From assembly GCF_015706575.1 (NCBI RefSeq), contig NW_024037074.1, positions 19,643,334-19,707,333 on the forward strand: DNA of 64,000 nucleotides, read 5' to 3'. Position numbers and translations under genes: made by a program. Below are positions 36,026 to 46,469 of this stretch, piece by piece (the stretch's first letter is position 1; each line of letters begins with the position of its first letter). Origin of the DNA: Patiria miniata (lineage: Eukaryota; Echinodermata; Asteroidea; Valvatida; Asterinidae). Under the pieces are notes generated by a model. The model did no database searches and had not been told where the DNA came from. It saw only the letters and a list, made by a program, of their open reading frames with translations.

Positions 36026-39000
36026 GATTTTTCTTTTTTCTTTACTTATCTTTTTTCTCTTAAAAGTTTTGTTTTTTAGTCGTTTGGAACATTTTTCTTT
36101 TGCTAGTTTGTGGTTAGGGGGATTTTTTTTCAAGAGAAACCTGACTTGCAACCTCAAGTGTTTCGATGTACGCCCATAGCGACTTTGTGGTATATGGAAA
36201 CAAAATATCGCCACCGGTCCAAACCCGTGATCGTTAGTCTTTTTGAAGGAAATTTTGGATTTGAGAAATAATCCTTTTTTTCTATTTTCTGAAGTAAAAA
36301 GCTCGGCAGGCGGAAAAATCGATAATTTGAAATGGACCACGCGTTTGCAATGTGACACGGACGCGTGAAAACCGAAACGTTAATTATAGATGCGAAGAAT
36401 GCCCCGGAGACATGCTTGGATTGTTCATTGCCTGACGATGGTCTATGCCAACACTGCAATTATGGGGTTGTACACATTCTAAATTAAGATTGCTGTAATT
36501 AATAATAAAATAGCATTTATTGATTCCAGGCATTCAAAATTTCCTCTTAACCTTGAGGGAAACTAACCTCAATCACCCGAAGGACCATAGAGATGCCGGA
36601 TACGAATTAAATTGGCGTGCCGAGTCAATGTCGTTAAATGATATAAAATTCTACCAAAATGGCTAGATTCATGTTGATTACAAGCAAGTAGACAAGGCAG
36701 TGGCGTAGAGACAGGGGATGGGAACTAAAATCAAAGAGGGCAAAGAAAATGAAGGGGAAAAAGCAGAAAGAAAAGAATAGGTCAGACGACAATTTTAGCT
36801 TATTAGGCCTACTGTATAAATTTCCTGGAAGGGACGTAAGATGCGGCTACGTTTCCCCTCCCCATAAAAAGTTGCTCCCAATTACTCGAACAAGGCATGA
36901 TGTGCCATCGGCAGACCCAGGAATACAAATACAAAAAAGTTATTATTATATTTTTTTTTTACAATCGAGAGTCATCAAAACTGGCTGTCGACAGAAAGCC
37001 CAATCCGGAGTTGTTGGAGCATGGATATTGATATAACCAAATCGCATTTGGCCACCGAGTCACGATGTCCACATTACGGTGTACAAACAAACGGAGCGGT
37101 AATCTGGCGAACATTTGGTTGACGCTCAATTCTCTTCAAACAGTATCAATCACCCCAGGTTGGAATGGCGTCCCATTTGGGACCCATCCACGTCAGCCCT
37201 CGAGAAAACGAACGCCTTTTGTAAATGGGCTTGAAGTTGGCTGACGACATTGAGCCGTTCAGACTCTCAAGTGCCAATTTCGGCGGCGTTTCTTTATTTT
37301 TTTGCTTTTTTTGTTGTTGTCGGACGCGGAGAACAGAAGCGTCCGTTTGATTGAAGTGTTCCAAGGACTTTCTCTTGCTAGTCCGTGACTGAAGATATTT
37401 GCTCTAGGGCCTTCGCAACAACTCGGTGCTGTTTGTAGTAATTTCACGGCCAATCATCAGCTTGATTGTTTTTGACTTGTGAACGAGGGTTTCTCTGTCT
37501 TAATTACACAATCAATTTTCGGATGGAGGAGCCGTCTTAGTTCCTCCAGACTGCCCACTCTGTGAATAAGATCTCTGAACGTGGGCAGCATATTATGACA
37601 CCGGTGATGTGTTGAACAAACCACGTTCTGTTCTTCACACTACCGTTCGTTAGAGAGTGATTGTCAACGCACTGACACATTATTATACTCTTTAATTGAA
37701 GAGGAATAACAACAGCAGCAGCAGCAACAAATGTGCTTGGAAACAGGCAAACTTCATCCCCGGATTATCCTATATTAAAAGATCCTACGTTGTCTGTCTG
37801 ATGGTCGTGGTGTCTGTCTGTCTGTCTGATGTACGTGTGTCGCGTTTTTTGTGTGCGTAAAAAAGACCTATAAGGAGTGTGCGGAAACACACAATGCAAG
37901 GGTTTATTGAGAGGCTATGCTAAGTTACATCTTGTAGCTCCATGGTTGTATATATGCTCCGATTTCACTATCCTCTGAAGTCACGGTTGGCGCGTAAAAA
38001 AAAATAATGTATTGGTTCTATTTTTTTTTTGTGGCAATTTGTTTCTTTCAGACTTTGAATAGTTACCGGGGGGTAAATATTACAACATTTTGCCTCCAAA
38101 ACTTATCGCTATTACGCAAAACATAACGTTGATGATGATTAAGATGGCAAACTTGCTTCACCAAGGCTTACCACACCCACTTGAGGTCAACATGCAAATT
38201 GAGGTCAAAGTAAACATTAGTACCGGTGTAGCATGGATTTAGGTTTTATGGAATACGGACTCATTGGTGGTATTGCGCATGCTTATGCATAGATAATTAG
38301 GAGAGGGACCGGTCACGTGAGAGGGTTTAACCAATAAAAGGGAAAAAGAGTCCGATTTTCATACGAGTCTGATTTTCATATGACACCGGTATCCTCCCAA
38401 AAACAAAAACGATTGCGTCTATTTCCTGCAGTAACTAGATTTTCAATCAATTATTCAAATAATGGACATTAACAAATGTTTTTAGGACTTGCCTCTGAAT
38501 TATTTTTCAACAACTCTGTCCTTTTGTCTATATAAACAATTTTTTTACAGCTTTTCCCTCCAATCAGTATTTATTTGAGTTTAAATCGTGTTTTGATGAT
38601 CAGGATCAGGCTAAGAGGTCACAAAATCGGCATTCACGTTGTCTGCTTTTTCGCAGCAGAGGGCGTCCCTCACTGACATAAGATGTGATCGCACCCTGCA
38701 GTACGTGGTTTAATCGAAGGCATCATTATTATTTTGAATAGACGGCTAGTTATCGTAACTCACCAAATGGTGGGGAAACTTGCCAGACAAGAGCGCCACC
38801 AATATAATCATTATCATCATCATCTCACGTCTCTGGGCCCTATAGAACCGCGCAGCACATACATGCGCGACGTCATTGGCCAATCCGCGTTGTTGGACAA
38901 AAATAAACAGGAAGGGGAGGGCAAAAATGTTTTCAAATGGGGGCGCTCTCTCATTCTCCATAAACACAAGTGAATTTATTAGATGTAGGCCTACATGTAC

Positions 39001-39255
39001 TATCCCTAATAATAATTATATGGATCAACATCTTTTTATATAACACGTCTGTATTACACATAATATTTGGTTATTTTAATCATATGGATGGTCCTTAGAC
39101 AGCCCCCGGGCGAAAAGGGGGAAATATATCCTCCTATTATCCTCCAATGAGGACTACGCCGGACCGTGTCGCCGTGAGCGTGTCACAGATCAAACACACA
39201 GTCTTGAGAGATGCAGCCACTTTTTACCGCCATTTAAGTGACATTAGATCCTTTC
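36026..39255. other. Intergenic DNA with simple repeats
   Basis: A TGTC microsatellite at about 37793-37830 and a CAG/CAA-rich patch near 37710-37732 are the only clear structures. No gene is supported on either strand. Confidence 0.4.
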
Positions 39256-39750
39256 AAGTGAGGATGCATTGGTCCTTGCCTGCCAAACAACGTTCATCCC
39301 CCGTCGAGTACCCGTCACTAACCTATACGTAAGTGCACGCTAGTGGTTACGGCGAAGCACGAAACGACGGCAGAAGTGAACTATCACAGAGACCAGCAGA
39401 GGACACAAATGCACACCATTAAGATTGTCAGTGTCCCAGATGAACAGCGCGTCCTTTTATATAAAAAACGGCGGTATCATTATAAGCTGGTCAAGGCGTT
39501 GTGTGCGTTAGTATCAGCACACTAATGAATTGCTAAACTGTATCAAGAATAGACAGGCTAGAGCAAGTCAAGGTTGGCGTAACGGTACTTTCCTCGCCTT
39601 CCACCTCTATAACCCGGGTTCGAATCCCGCCTGGGCCACTAATGTGGATTGGGTTTTCAGTCCCTACCTGATTCCGTGGGTTTCCCTCAGAATATTCTTC
39701 TGGGGTTTTCCTCCCACATCTAAGTGAGGATGCATTGGTCCTTGCCTGCC
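39256..39750 (+). repeat. 29-bp exact direct repeat flanking a SINE-containing interval
   Basis: The 29 bases beginning AAGTGAGGATGCATTGGTCC are identical at 39256-39284 and 39722-39750, 466 bp apart. The second copy begins immediately after the SINE ends, while the first lies about 290 bp before the SINE. Confidence 0.7.
39570..39721 (+). mobile_element. tRNA-derived SINE
   Basis: A tRNA-like head contains GGGTTCGAATCCCGCC (B box, about 39615-39630). The body TGTGGATTGGGTTTTCAGTC...GGTTTTCCTCCCACATCTAA is of the kind seen repeatedly in marine invertebrate SINEs. Antisense reading gives the familiar GGIRTR spurious peptide typical of tRNA-like repeats. Confidence 0.6.
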
Positions 39751-40121
39751 TGTAAAATCCAAGACAGAGCAAAATTTCTCCACATTGTCTCCTCTTGATT
39801 AGCCCCATCCCATAGGAGGCTATGGGCTCCATTGAAGTACCCAGTTAAAATAAGAATTCAATAACGGCAATGTGTTCCATCCAATGGTTGCAAATTCGAA
39901 CCGCCGTTCTATGGTTTCGGGGCAGGGACTGGACACCATTGTACATGAGCTTTAACTTAACGTCTCTCAACGTCAAGATTTGAAAAACATAAGATATACA
40001 TTTTCAGAGTCAATCTTGAATATATATCAGGTCAACAATTCTTAATCCACATATACCCTACCTTGGAAGGGCACTAGTTACAATTTTACTGGTTACATGT
40101 TAATAAATGAAGTACATTTAA

Positions 40122-40632
40122 AGGGAAGATACAACATTTGCAAACATCAAAAAACGAAATGATCAAATTATCACGAAATACCTTACTGAATTGTTAGGGA
40201 CTGACATTTTAAAGCATCCTTTAAAATCGTGGCTCCTGGTGTGTTGACATTTTGAAGAAAAACTGTATTTTTCCAACGCTGGTCGGCCGACCAGCGTTGG
40301 AGAAAACTGGCTTTTTCCAACAACTGTTCCTAATTTTTCATATTTAGTTATTCTGACTTTTCTATGCAATTGATTACACACCTACGAAGGGGTACAAGCA
40401 TGCTAGACTGATTCTCTGACCTTACAATTCCCCAAAGTGATTGCTCCGTTTCATCTTAAGTGGGGTCAGGGAACCAGACTACAAGAACGTGATAGGTTTT
40501 CTTGGTTTTTCCAGCAACTACAAGCCCAAAACATGAAACAAGTCAGTTTAACAATATTTTCTCTAACATACTAATCCTCCAAATCCATTTGTTTCTGAAA
40601 ATTCCAGCAAAAGCAAATGTTGTACATTCCCT
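40122..40632. mobile_element. TTAA-flanked (piggyBac-type) MITE with internal 28-bp palindrome
   Basis: The element begins AGGGAAGATACAACATTTGC and ends with the inverted partner GCAAATGTTGTACATTCCCT. It is bounded by TTAA at 40118-40121 and 40633-40636. TTAA target duplication is the signature of piggyBac transposition. An exact 28-bp palindrome with arms CCAACGCTGGTCGG lies at 40273-40300. A related copy is nested in SLC22 intron 6 (58710-59233). No transposase is encoded. Confidence 0.82.
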
Positions 40633-40636
40633 TTAA

Positions 40637-41577
40637 AAACAGATGGAATTCATTCCGACAAGTTCAGGGTTTTGAAGTCACATGACATCAATAATCTCAT
40701 TAATATCTGAATATCGTGGCTTATATGGGTTCCTTGTCGAGGAAATCAGGTTCAAACACATTTAAGTTGCTGATCTATCATGATTTCAGTGTCCGAGACG
40801 AAGTCAAAGGTTTTACCTCACCACAGAGGCCAAAGTTCTTAGGTAATGAACCGAGATTTGCAAAAATTAATAACGTGACGTAATTTTGGATATATATTTT
40901 TTAGTAATAAGTATACAAAAAAACATTGGTCACCAACGGAAGGGGTGGTATAGCACCCCCAACCACCCCCTCTGTAGCTGCCTTTGCATTAATGAGCAGC
41001 AATGAATGAAAATATCCTTGAACTTTTTTCTAAGTGCAAAACCCAAATTTGAATTTACATAACCCCGACGGAAATTCCATCTTATGAAAATTTTTCTTTC
41101 TTCAAATTTTGGTTTCCTGAAAAAAAAAAACCTAAGACAATGCGCATTTCATTGATTTCTTTCCGTTTCTTACAATATAAGCCCTCAATATTTATATTAT
41201 ATTATATGATTTACATTCAGAAAATAATAACTTGTTGAAATGTCCACTGGAATATTGTTTGACGCCGCTTGTGATATTTGTATTAAAACATTTGCTTTTA
41301 CGTGCAGATTTTGCTTTTAGCTTTCGATCCAAATACATACGACCTGAGGCTGCAAGGCTTTGGAAATAATATTTTACCCGAGTTAGTTTGATTTATAATG
41401 AATGACTTTTGACATAGTATGCCAGGGTAGAAATAAAACATATCGCTCGGATTCAGCTCGCTTTTTATAGGAAAATTACACTCAAGATATGTGAGAGTCA
41501 TGCCTACGCTCAGAGAGGGCGCTATTCATATTTTACGATAAGTTTTTAGCACGCTTCTCAGAATCAGCATTGCCAAT
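40637..41577. other. Intergenic DNA downstream of the Ig-tail exon
   Basis: This is presumably 3' flank of the minus-strand exon. No gene is recognised and no clear minus-strand polyadenylation signal was found. Confidence 0.35.
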
Positions 41578-42263
41578 TTACTTTTTCTTCGGTACTGTGT
41601 ACAGATCTTCTCCAATCCTGATATGTTCAAGATGTCCATGCAATCCATCGCAATTGTTCTCTCTTTCGTCATCAGCAAGTTCTTCAGAAGAACCAGCATT
41701 GACAAAGCTCCCTTTCTTCGGTAAAGGTACTGTGTACAGATCGCCCCCGATCTCGATTCGTTGCAGGGTCATATCCCGTTCACCTCCTGACCAAGAGTGC
41801 CTACGGCACTGATACTGCAGGCTTGTTCCTGCAACCACTTCATAGAGCACTCTGTCGACGCGAGTGTGGGCGGGGCGTGGGCGTGGGCGTACGCGTGGGC
41901 GATATGGAGCGGGTTTTGGGCGTACGCGTGGGCGATATGGAGCGGGTTTTGGAGGCCTTTCCCCGAGCGGTGTGGTCCTGCTTCCTGGTCTGACACGCCC
42001 ACGTCTGTACATCCCAACGGACCCTGCTGGGGAGAGGGCAGAGGGCCTTAGAGTGGGGGCACCGTGATGTGATGTGTATCGAGAGAGGTGGGTTTTGAGT
42101 AGATACCGGGTGATACCGCCCACGATGGCTAGAAGGCACAATGCACCGAGGACACAGCCAATCACCAACCCAGCATCGGCGTCGATAGAAGTCGGCGTCG
42201 CTGTTTGAATTTGCTGGGTGGTGGGAGAACTGCTTGAATTTGAACCATCAGGGCTAGGCATGG
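41578..42263 (-). CDS. Membrane-receptor exon: stalk, transmembrane helix and tyrosine-motif tail
   Basis: An open frame of 227 codons ends at TAA (41578-41580). Residues 1-28 are Ser/Thr-rich stalk, 31-53 a transmembrane helix, and the rest a basic, proline-rich cytoplasmic tail. Tyr140 sits in VLYEVV, which fits the ITIM consensus. Tyr176 and Tyr221 both sit in DLYTVP inside a repeated I.IG.DLYTVP unit, which resembles YxxP SH2-binding sites. An 11-residue unit KPAPYRPRVRP is tandemly duplicated at about 105-126. There is no signal peptide, and an in-frame TGA lies just upstream of the ATG. The preceding ACCACAG at 42264-42270 can serve as acceptor, so this is probably the last exon of a larger receptor. 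PTLRPS after the helix is shared with the Ig protein at 45366, arguing for paralogy. It could also be a broken paralogue without ectodomain. Confidence 0.55.
41878..41953 (-). repeat. In-frame coding minisatellite of about 33 bp in the receptor tail
   Basis: Two nearly identical copies of a segment containing GGGCGTACGCGTGGGCGATA encode the duplicated KPAPYRPRVRP. A shorter GGGCGT-rich stretch beside it encodes RPRPRPA. The repeat is in frame and expands a proline/arginine-rich, possibly SH3-binding, region. Confidence 0.7.
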
Positions 42264-43861
42264 CTGTGGTATATCTTCAGAAGGTACTGCTGTTGTACAT
42301 CAAAATTCAGTCTTGCTGATGGGCTGTACAGCTTGTTGTCCACAGTAAGCACATCAGAGGTGGAGTGGTAAGTAGCGGCGTCTATCATGAGCAAAACTAG
42401 TCTTTCTCTCGGCTGAAGACACACAAATCAACTATATGGTGATGATGCCAATAATATCCACAGAAATGGAGCACTGCAGAGATATATTATCGAGTTCAGT
42501 GTGTTGTATTGCTCACTAACTCAGTGAAGAGCATCTGTTTTCGTCTGCTTTCGACAGTTTTAGTTTGGCAATAAATGCTATCGTACCTCTCTTACAGGTA
42601 TTATTCTGATCACGTGAACTTACAATAAAAGAACAGTACGCAGGTAAAACGCGAGACCATGGTCTGTAACATTTGTTTATAGCTCCATGGTGAAACAAAA
42701 TGTACACAGCGAGTTTCAGAAAAGACTAATGCTTTTGCTTTCTCCCTCGTGAAAACAAACCGGTGCACGTGCGAATGACTCTCATTGAATAAATAACGGA
42801 AGCTTCGCGTGAATAAAAGACACCGAGCTCACAAAAACTTCCACTTTCTATATTTACACAATGCAAGGACACGTTAATAACATAACTAACGGTAATTTAA
42901 ATATTGTGACATTTCATATTTCGAAAGCAACGAGGTATTGTTTTTATTCACTTCCATTAATTTTGTTAAAGGGCCCACGCAATATATTTTTTTAACACAA
43001 TCCTTGAAAATGTATCTTTGTGTCCCATTAAATCCTATTTTCATTTTCTTTCTGCCACATTCAAGGGTATATTGGTGCCTATTTTTTATGCTAATGCGAA
43101 TTTCCATCTTCATGGACAAAAGTGTGGTGTCAGTTCAGACAGAAACTGCAATTTTGGATATTTCGCTGTCGTAAATTTTCTTTTTGTTTTTGGTGATTCA
43201 TTGTGTCAGTAAATGGCAGCATTAAAGCCAGTGAGCAAACTTTTCTAGCAATTGTTTGCAATGAGCAAAGTTTGGGTTCACAGAAACAGAACTCTGTCTT
43301 CCTGAAATCACTGATCTCTATATAAAGTCTTTAAATAGAGATCAGTGCCTGAAATGATATCACAGCAACAGCGCCCCCAGTTGTCAGGAAAAGCATGGGA
43401 AATGTTTCAATGCTAACAAAAGTGCACTTTTCAATAAATTAATACAGAAAGGGATGCCAAATAGTTTTCATATATTTAAGAGGAGTAGAAAATTGCACAA
43501 AATATGTTCCTAAGAAAGATTCACTTCATGGTCCTTTAAAAGTTCACGCAATTTCATCAAATGCTAATTTTAACCAAGTTGCATGAAATGAAAACGAAAG
43601 AATTTTAATGCGGAAACTATACCGTCAAACTAAAACACAAACACAAAGCTGACTAACTGTTCTTTTCAAGCTAAAATATCAAACATAAAAAATTATCACA
43701 ATTAAGTTTCAATAGTTTTAAATGTTCGTTTAGAACTATAGAATTAGATGGGCCAATTCTGGAAACTTGTTACTGATGTCACATTGAGGGCGGGCTTTGT
43801 TCCTCTCCAATACGCAATATGAATGGACGCATTGTACTTCCACTGTCTCTGATTTCAAAAA
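42264..43861. other. Non-coding interval upstream of the receptor-tail exon
   Basis: No Ig-domain exon is visible here. TTAAAGGGCCCACGC at about 42965 and GGTCCTTTAA near 43530 may be ends of another TTAA-type element (low confidence). A hairpin with 13-bp arms CACTGATCTCTAT / ATAGAGATCAGTG lies at about 43309-43347. Confidence 0.35.
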
Positions 43862-44895
43862 AAATAATTATAATAATAATGATAATAATAAAGAGCATTT
43901 ATAATGCGCCAAATCCATCTTGATTAGATGCTCAAGGCGCAGAGAAACAAACAAATAAACATGAACAGCAAAAACAGCAGGGAACAAAAGTACGCACAAA
44001 TGAAAATACATGAATATGAAACAGTAAATATGAGAGTGAAATCAAACTGGATGATTAATGAAATGCTGTTTGGAATAGGTGGGTCTTCAGAGCACATTTA
44101 AACTCATGGGAAGTAGCACTATCACGAATATTTTGAGGAAGTTTGTTCCATAACAGGTCCAGCATGAGAAAATGAACGGTCCCCCCAAGATTTAATAGTT
44201 TTAGGCACAACAAGCAGGGACGAATTTGCAGGCCTGAGGTACCTAGCAGGTTTGTAAGAAATGAGCAAATCAGAATTATAACCAGGCGCAGAACCATGTA
44301 AACAATGAAAAACAAGCAAAAGTAATTTGAAAACTATTCGAAACTGTACTGGCAGCCAATGGAGGGAACGCAGAACTGGCGTTATGTGAGTTTTACAACT
44401 AGTTAGAGTAACTATGCGAGCAGCTGTGTTCTGGAGTTTCTGTAATCGGGCAAGCTGTGTTTTGGGTAAATCATAAAGAAGTGAGTTGCAGAAGTCTAAA
44501 CGGGATGATATCCGGGCATGAACAATCTTTTCAGTGGCTGAACGAGTTAAGTATTTTCTGATAGTACCAAGGTTACGCAAATGATACCGAACAGATTTAC
44601 AAATAGCAGATACTTGAACAGACATGGACATATTTGAATCAAACATAACGCCTAAATTTCTACAAGAATCCGAAATGCAAATGATGGAATTATCTATGTT
44701 AACAGATGGGATATCTATTTTAGCCAACTGCACTTTTGAACCACAAAGTATCATTTCAGATTTATTATAATTAAGTTTCAAGGAGTTGAAGCCCATCCAG
44801 GATCTGACATCTTCAATACAATCCTCCAGTCTCTTCATAGCGGTCGCAGCATCAGCTTGGTTGGGGGGAAACGACACATATGTCCCCAATGAGGG
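43862..44895 (-). mobile_element. 5'-truncated CR1/L2-type LINE (reverse transcriptase C-terminal half)
   Basis: The minus strand encodes the end of a non-LTR reverse transcriptase. TYVSFPP follows the expected position of the lost YADD motif, then come LKLNYNKSEMILCGS, RNLGVMFDSNMSM, RLDFCNSLLYDLP, LRSLHWLPVQFRI and GDRSFSHAGP. The frame then shifts by one base near 44155, and the C-terminus continues in another frame as LLWNKLPQNIRDSATSHEF...LFQTAFH. The 3' UTR ends in a TTATTATTATC microsatellite at about 43862-43890. Homology stops near 44895 at the 5' side, typical of incomplete reverse transcription. With the catalytic motif absent and a frameshift present, it is dead. Confidence 0.85.
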
Positions 44896-44925
44896 TGCAC
44901 CGTGCAAGTGGGTAATAAAAGACAT

Positions 44926-45365
44926 TTGCTTTTCGGCTTAACCAGAAAAAAATGCTTTCAAATGTATAAAAAACAATAAACACATATTGTTAAATAATCT
45001 TGCATGTAAAAAAATCCAAAAGAATAAAAATGTCATAATTGACACATTTTTACAGGATATTTGTATTTTTCGGTCTTAATTTTTTTGGGTCTTAATTAGT
45101 CCAGATAACTGCTTATGTTCCCACAATGGTGACGTCATCACTCCTATAATGGATCCTTTCCTGTGTGGATGTTGAGTGGTTTATGAGATCTACACCTGTT
45201 GTCTCGACTCAGAGATTAGATTTGACACTTGAAATTCGTCTGGTTCTACAAGAGACACTTCTGGGCCTGCATGCTTACGAAACAGTTTACAGACAAGCAT
45301 ATAAATTATTATTATTGAAGGTCAAGAACCGTGTTTCATTTAACTCATTAGAGGGAGTACAAGTC
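44926..45365. other. Short interval between LINE and Ig gene
   Basis: AT-rich. It presumably includes the 3' UTR of the minus-strand Ig gene. A diverged GGTCTTAATT repeat occurs at about 45072-45098. Confidence 0.4.
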
Positions 45366-46469
45366 CTAGGGATATCCTCTTGTGGCATGGAATGAGGATG
45401 AGGGTCGGAGCGTAGGGAACCCATAGGATCTTGGACGAGTACGGAGCCTTGGATGACGGACCGAGGGAGGCTTTCTGATCTTGAGAAAGCAGAGGGCGAC
45501 GGCAACAATAGCTACAAGGATTAGAAGGGCGAGGATGCCACCAATAATCGGCCAGAGCCTCACAGACTGATGTGCGAAAGCGTTGGTATCTGTGACGATC
45601 CAAGTTGGGCGAAGGGTTGAAGCGTTAGGAGATTGCGTTGGCTTGCGGGTGCTTCTCGCTAAATCCTCAGCTGAAGTGGAAACACTCTCGGAGAAATTAC
45701 TCTCAGTCGATTGGGTGGAATAAAATATCTCTGGGAGCAATGATATCTGGAACCAAGAGCTCGACTCCTCGCAGTTTTCGGCAAATGTGACTTCACATCT
45801 TATTTGGCTTTTGTTGTCTGAGGCCACGAGCGGTGAGATGATCAGCCGATTGGCTGAGGTTGTGAATCGTCCCGTGGCGTTAATGTTAATAGTCTGGTTA
45901 TCTGCTCCCTTCATGAGCCATCTCAACGTAGATGAGTCGGGATGGGGGTCGATGCCACAGCTAAACTCCCCTTCACCACCCACAACAAGGTCTTCGCTTT
46001 TAGTAACTCTTGTAGATACGTTCATGGGTATTTTACAGATAGGTGGGTCAGTCACAGTGAGAAATGAGGGTATTGAGGCTTCCAGTGGGGGATCTCCTGT
46101 TGCTCTAAATGTGTAGCAGAGGTACTCCCCAGTGTCAGTTGAAGTAACATTGTGAATTACCAGCGTGTAGATCGTTCCACCTCCGGTGCCATTCAGATAC
46201 ACTGAAAATTTTTCAAAATCAGATGAATAAATCGAGACGCTGGAGCAGCGGGAGAGTAAAGTACGGTTATCGCTGCCTATTGGCTGCCTCGCCCAGTAGA
46301 TCTTATCAGTTGGACATTCAACATGAAAGTTAGTTTGACAGAACAATGTCGCACTTCCACCCTCATGAACAGTTTGATTCTTTGGGTTCAGACTTAAACG
46401 GTCTGATTCTAATGCGGATGAAACTTGCAGTAAAATGCACACAAAAAGCGGAAAATTAGTTGAAGCCAT
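45366..46469 (-). CDS. Intronless two-Ig-domain type I membrane protein
   Basis: One uninterrupted frame gives 367 residues. Residues 1-19 are a signal peptide. The first Ig domain spans about 24-138, with C44 and C118, W59 and the DTGEYLC signature, plus a likely extra disulphide C52-C75. The second spans about 142-245, with C171, C225 and W184. A Ser/Thr-rich stalk follows (246-300), then a transmembrane helix (about 305-328) and a short basic tail without tyrosine signalling motifs. About ten N-glycosylation sequons lie outside the membrane. It is therefore a cell-surface recognition or adhesion receptor. The ligand cannot be inferred and I do not name an orthologue. The lack of introns is notable beside the intron-rich SLC22 gene and may reflect retroposition. 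PTLRPS in the tail links it to the exon at 41578. Confidence 0.82.
   Translation of the reverse strand: MASTNFPLFVCILLQVSSALESDRLSLNPKNQTVHEGGSATLFCQTNFHVECPTDKIYWARQPIGSDNRTLLSRCSSVSIYSSDFEKFSVYLNGTGGGTIYTLVIHNVTSTDTGEYLCYTFRATGDPPLEASIPSFLTVTDPPICKIPMNVSTRVTKSEDLVVGGEGEFSCGIDPHPDSSTLRWLMKGADNQTININATGRFTTSANRLIISPLVASDNKSQIRCEVTFAENCEESSSWFQISLLPEIFYSTQSTESNFSESVSTSAEDLARSTRKPTQSPNASTLRPTWIVTDTNAFAHQSVRLWPIIGGILALLILVAIVAVALCFLKIRKPPSVRHPRLRTRPRSYGFPTLRPSSSFHATRGYP

Noticed and set aside
42965-43536. Third TTAA-type MITE (TTAAAGGGCCC to GGTCCTTTAA)
   Set aside because: Only about six terminal bases are inverted and the interior does not match the two clear copies; too weak to call.
44055-44315. 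Open frame on the minus strand that could be listed as a separate small gene
   Set aside because: Its C-terminal part is the frameshifted end of the LINE reverse transcriptase (WNKLPQNIRDSATSHEF), not an independent gene.
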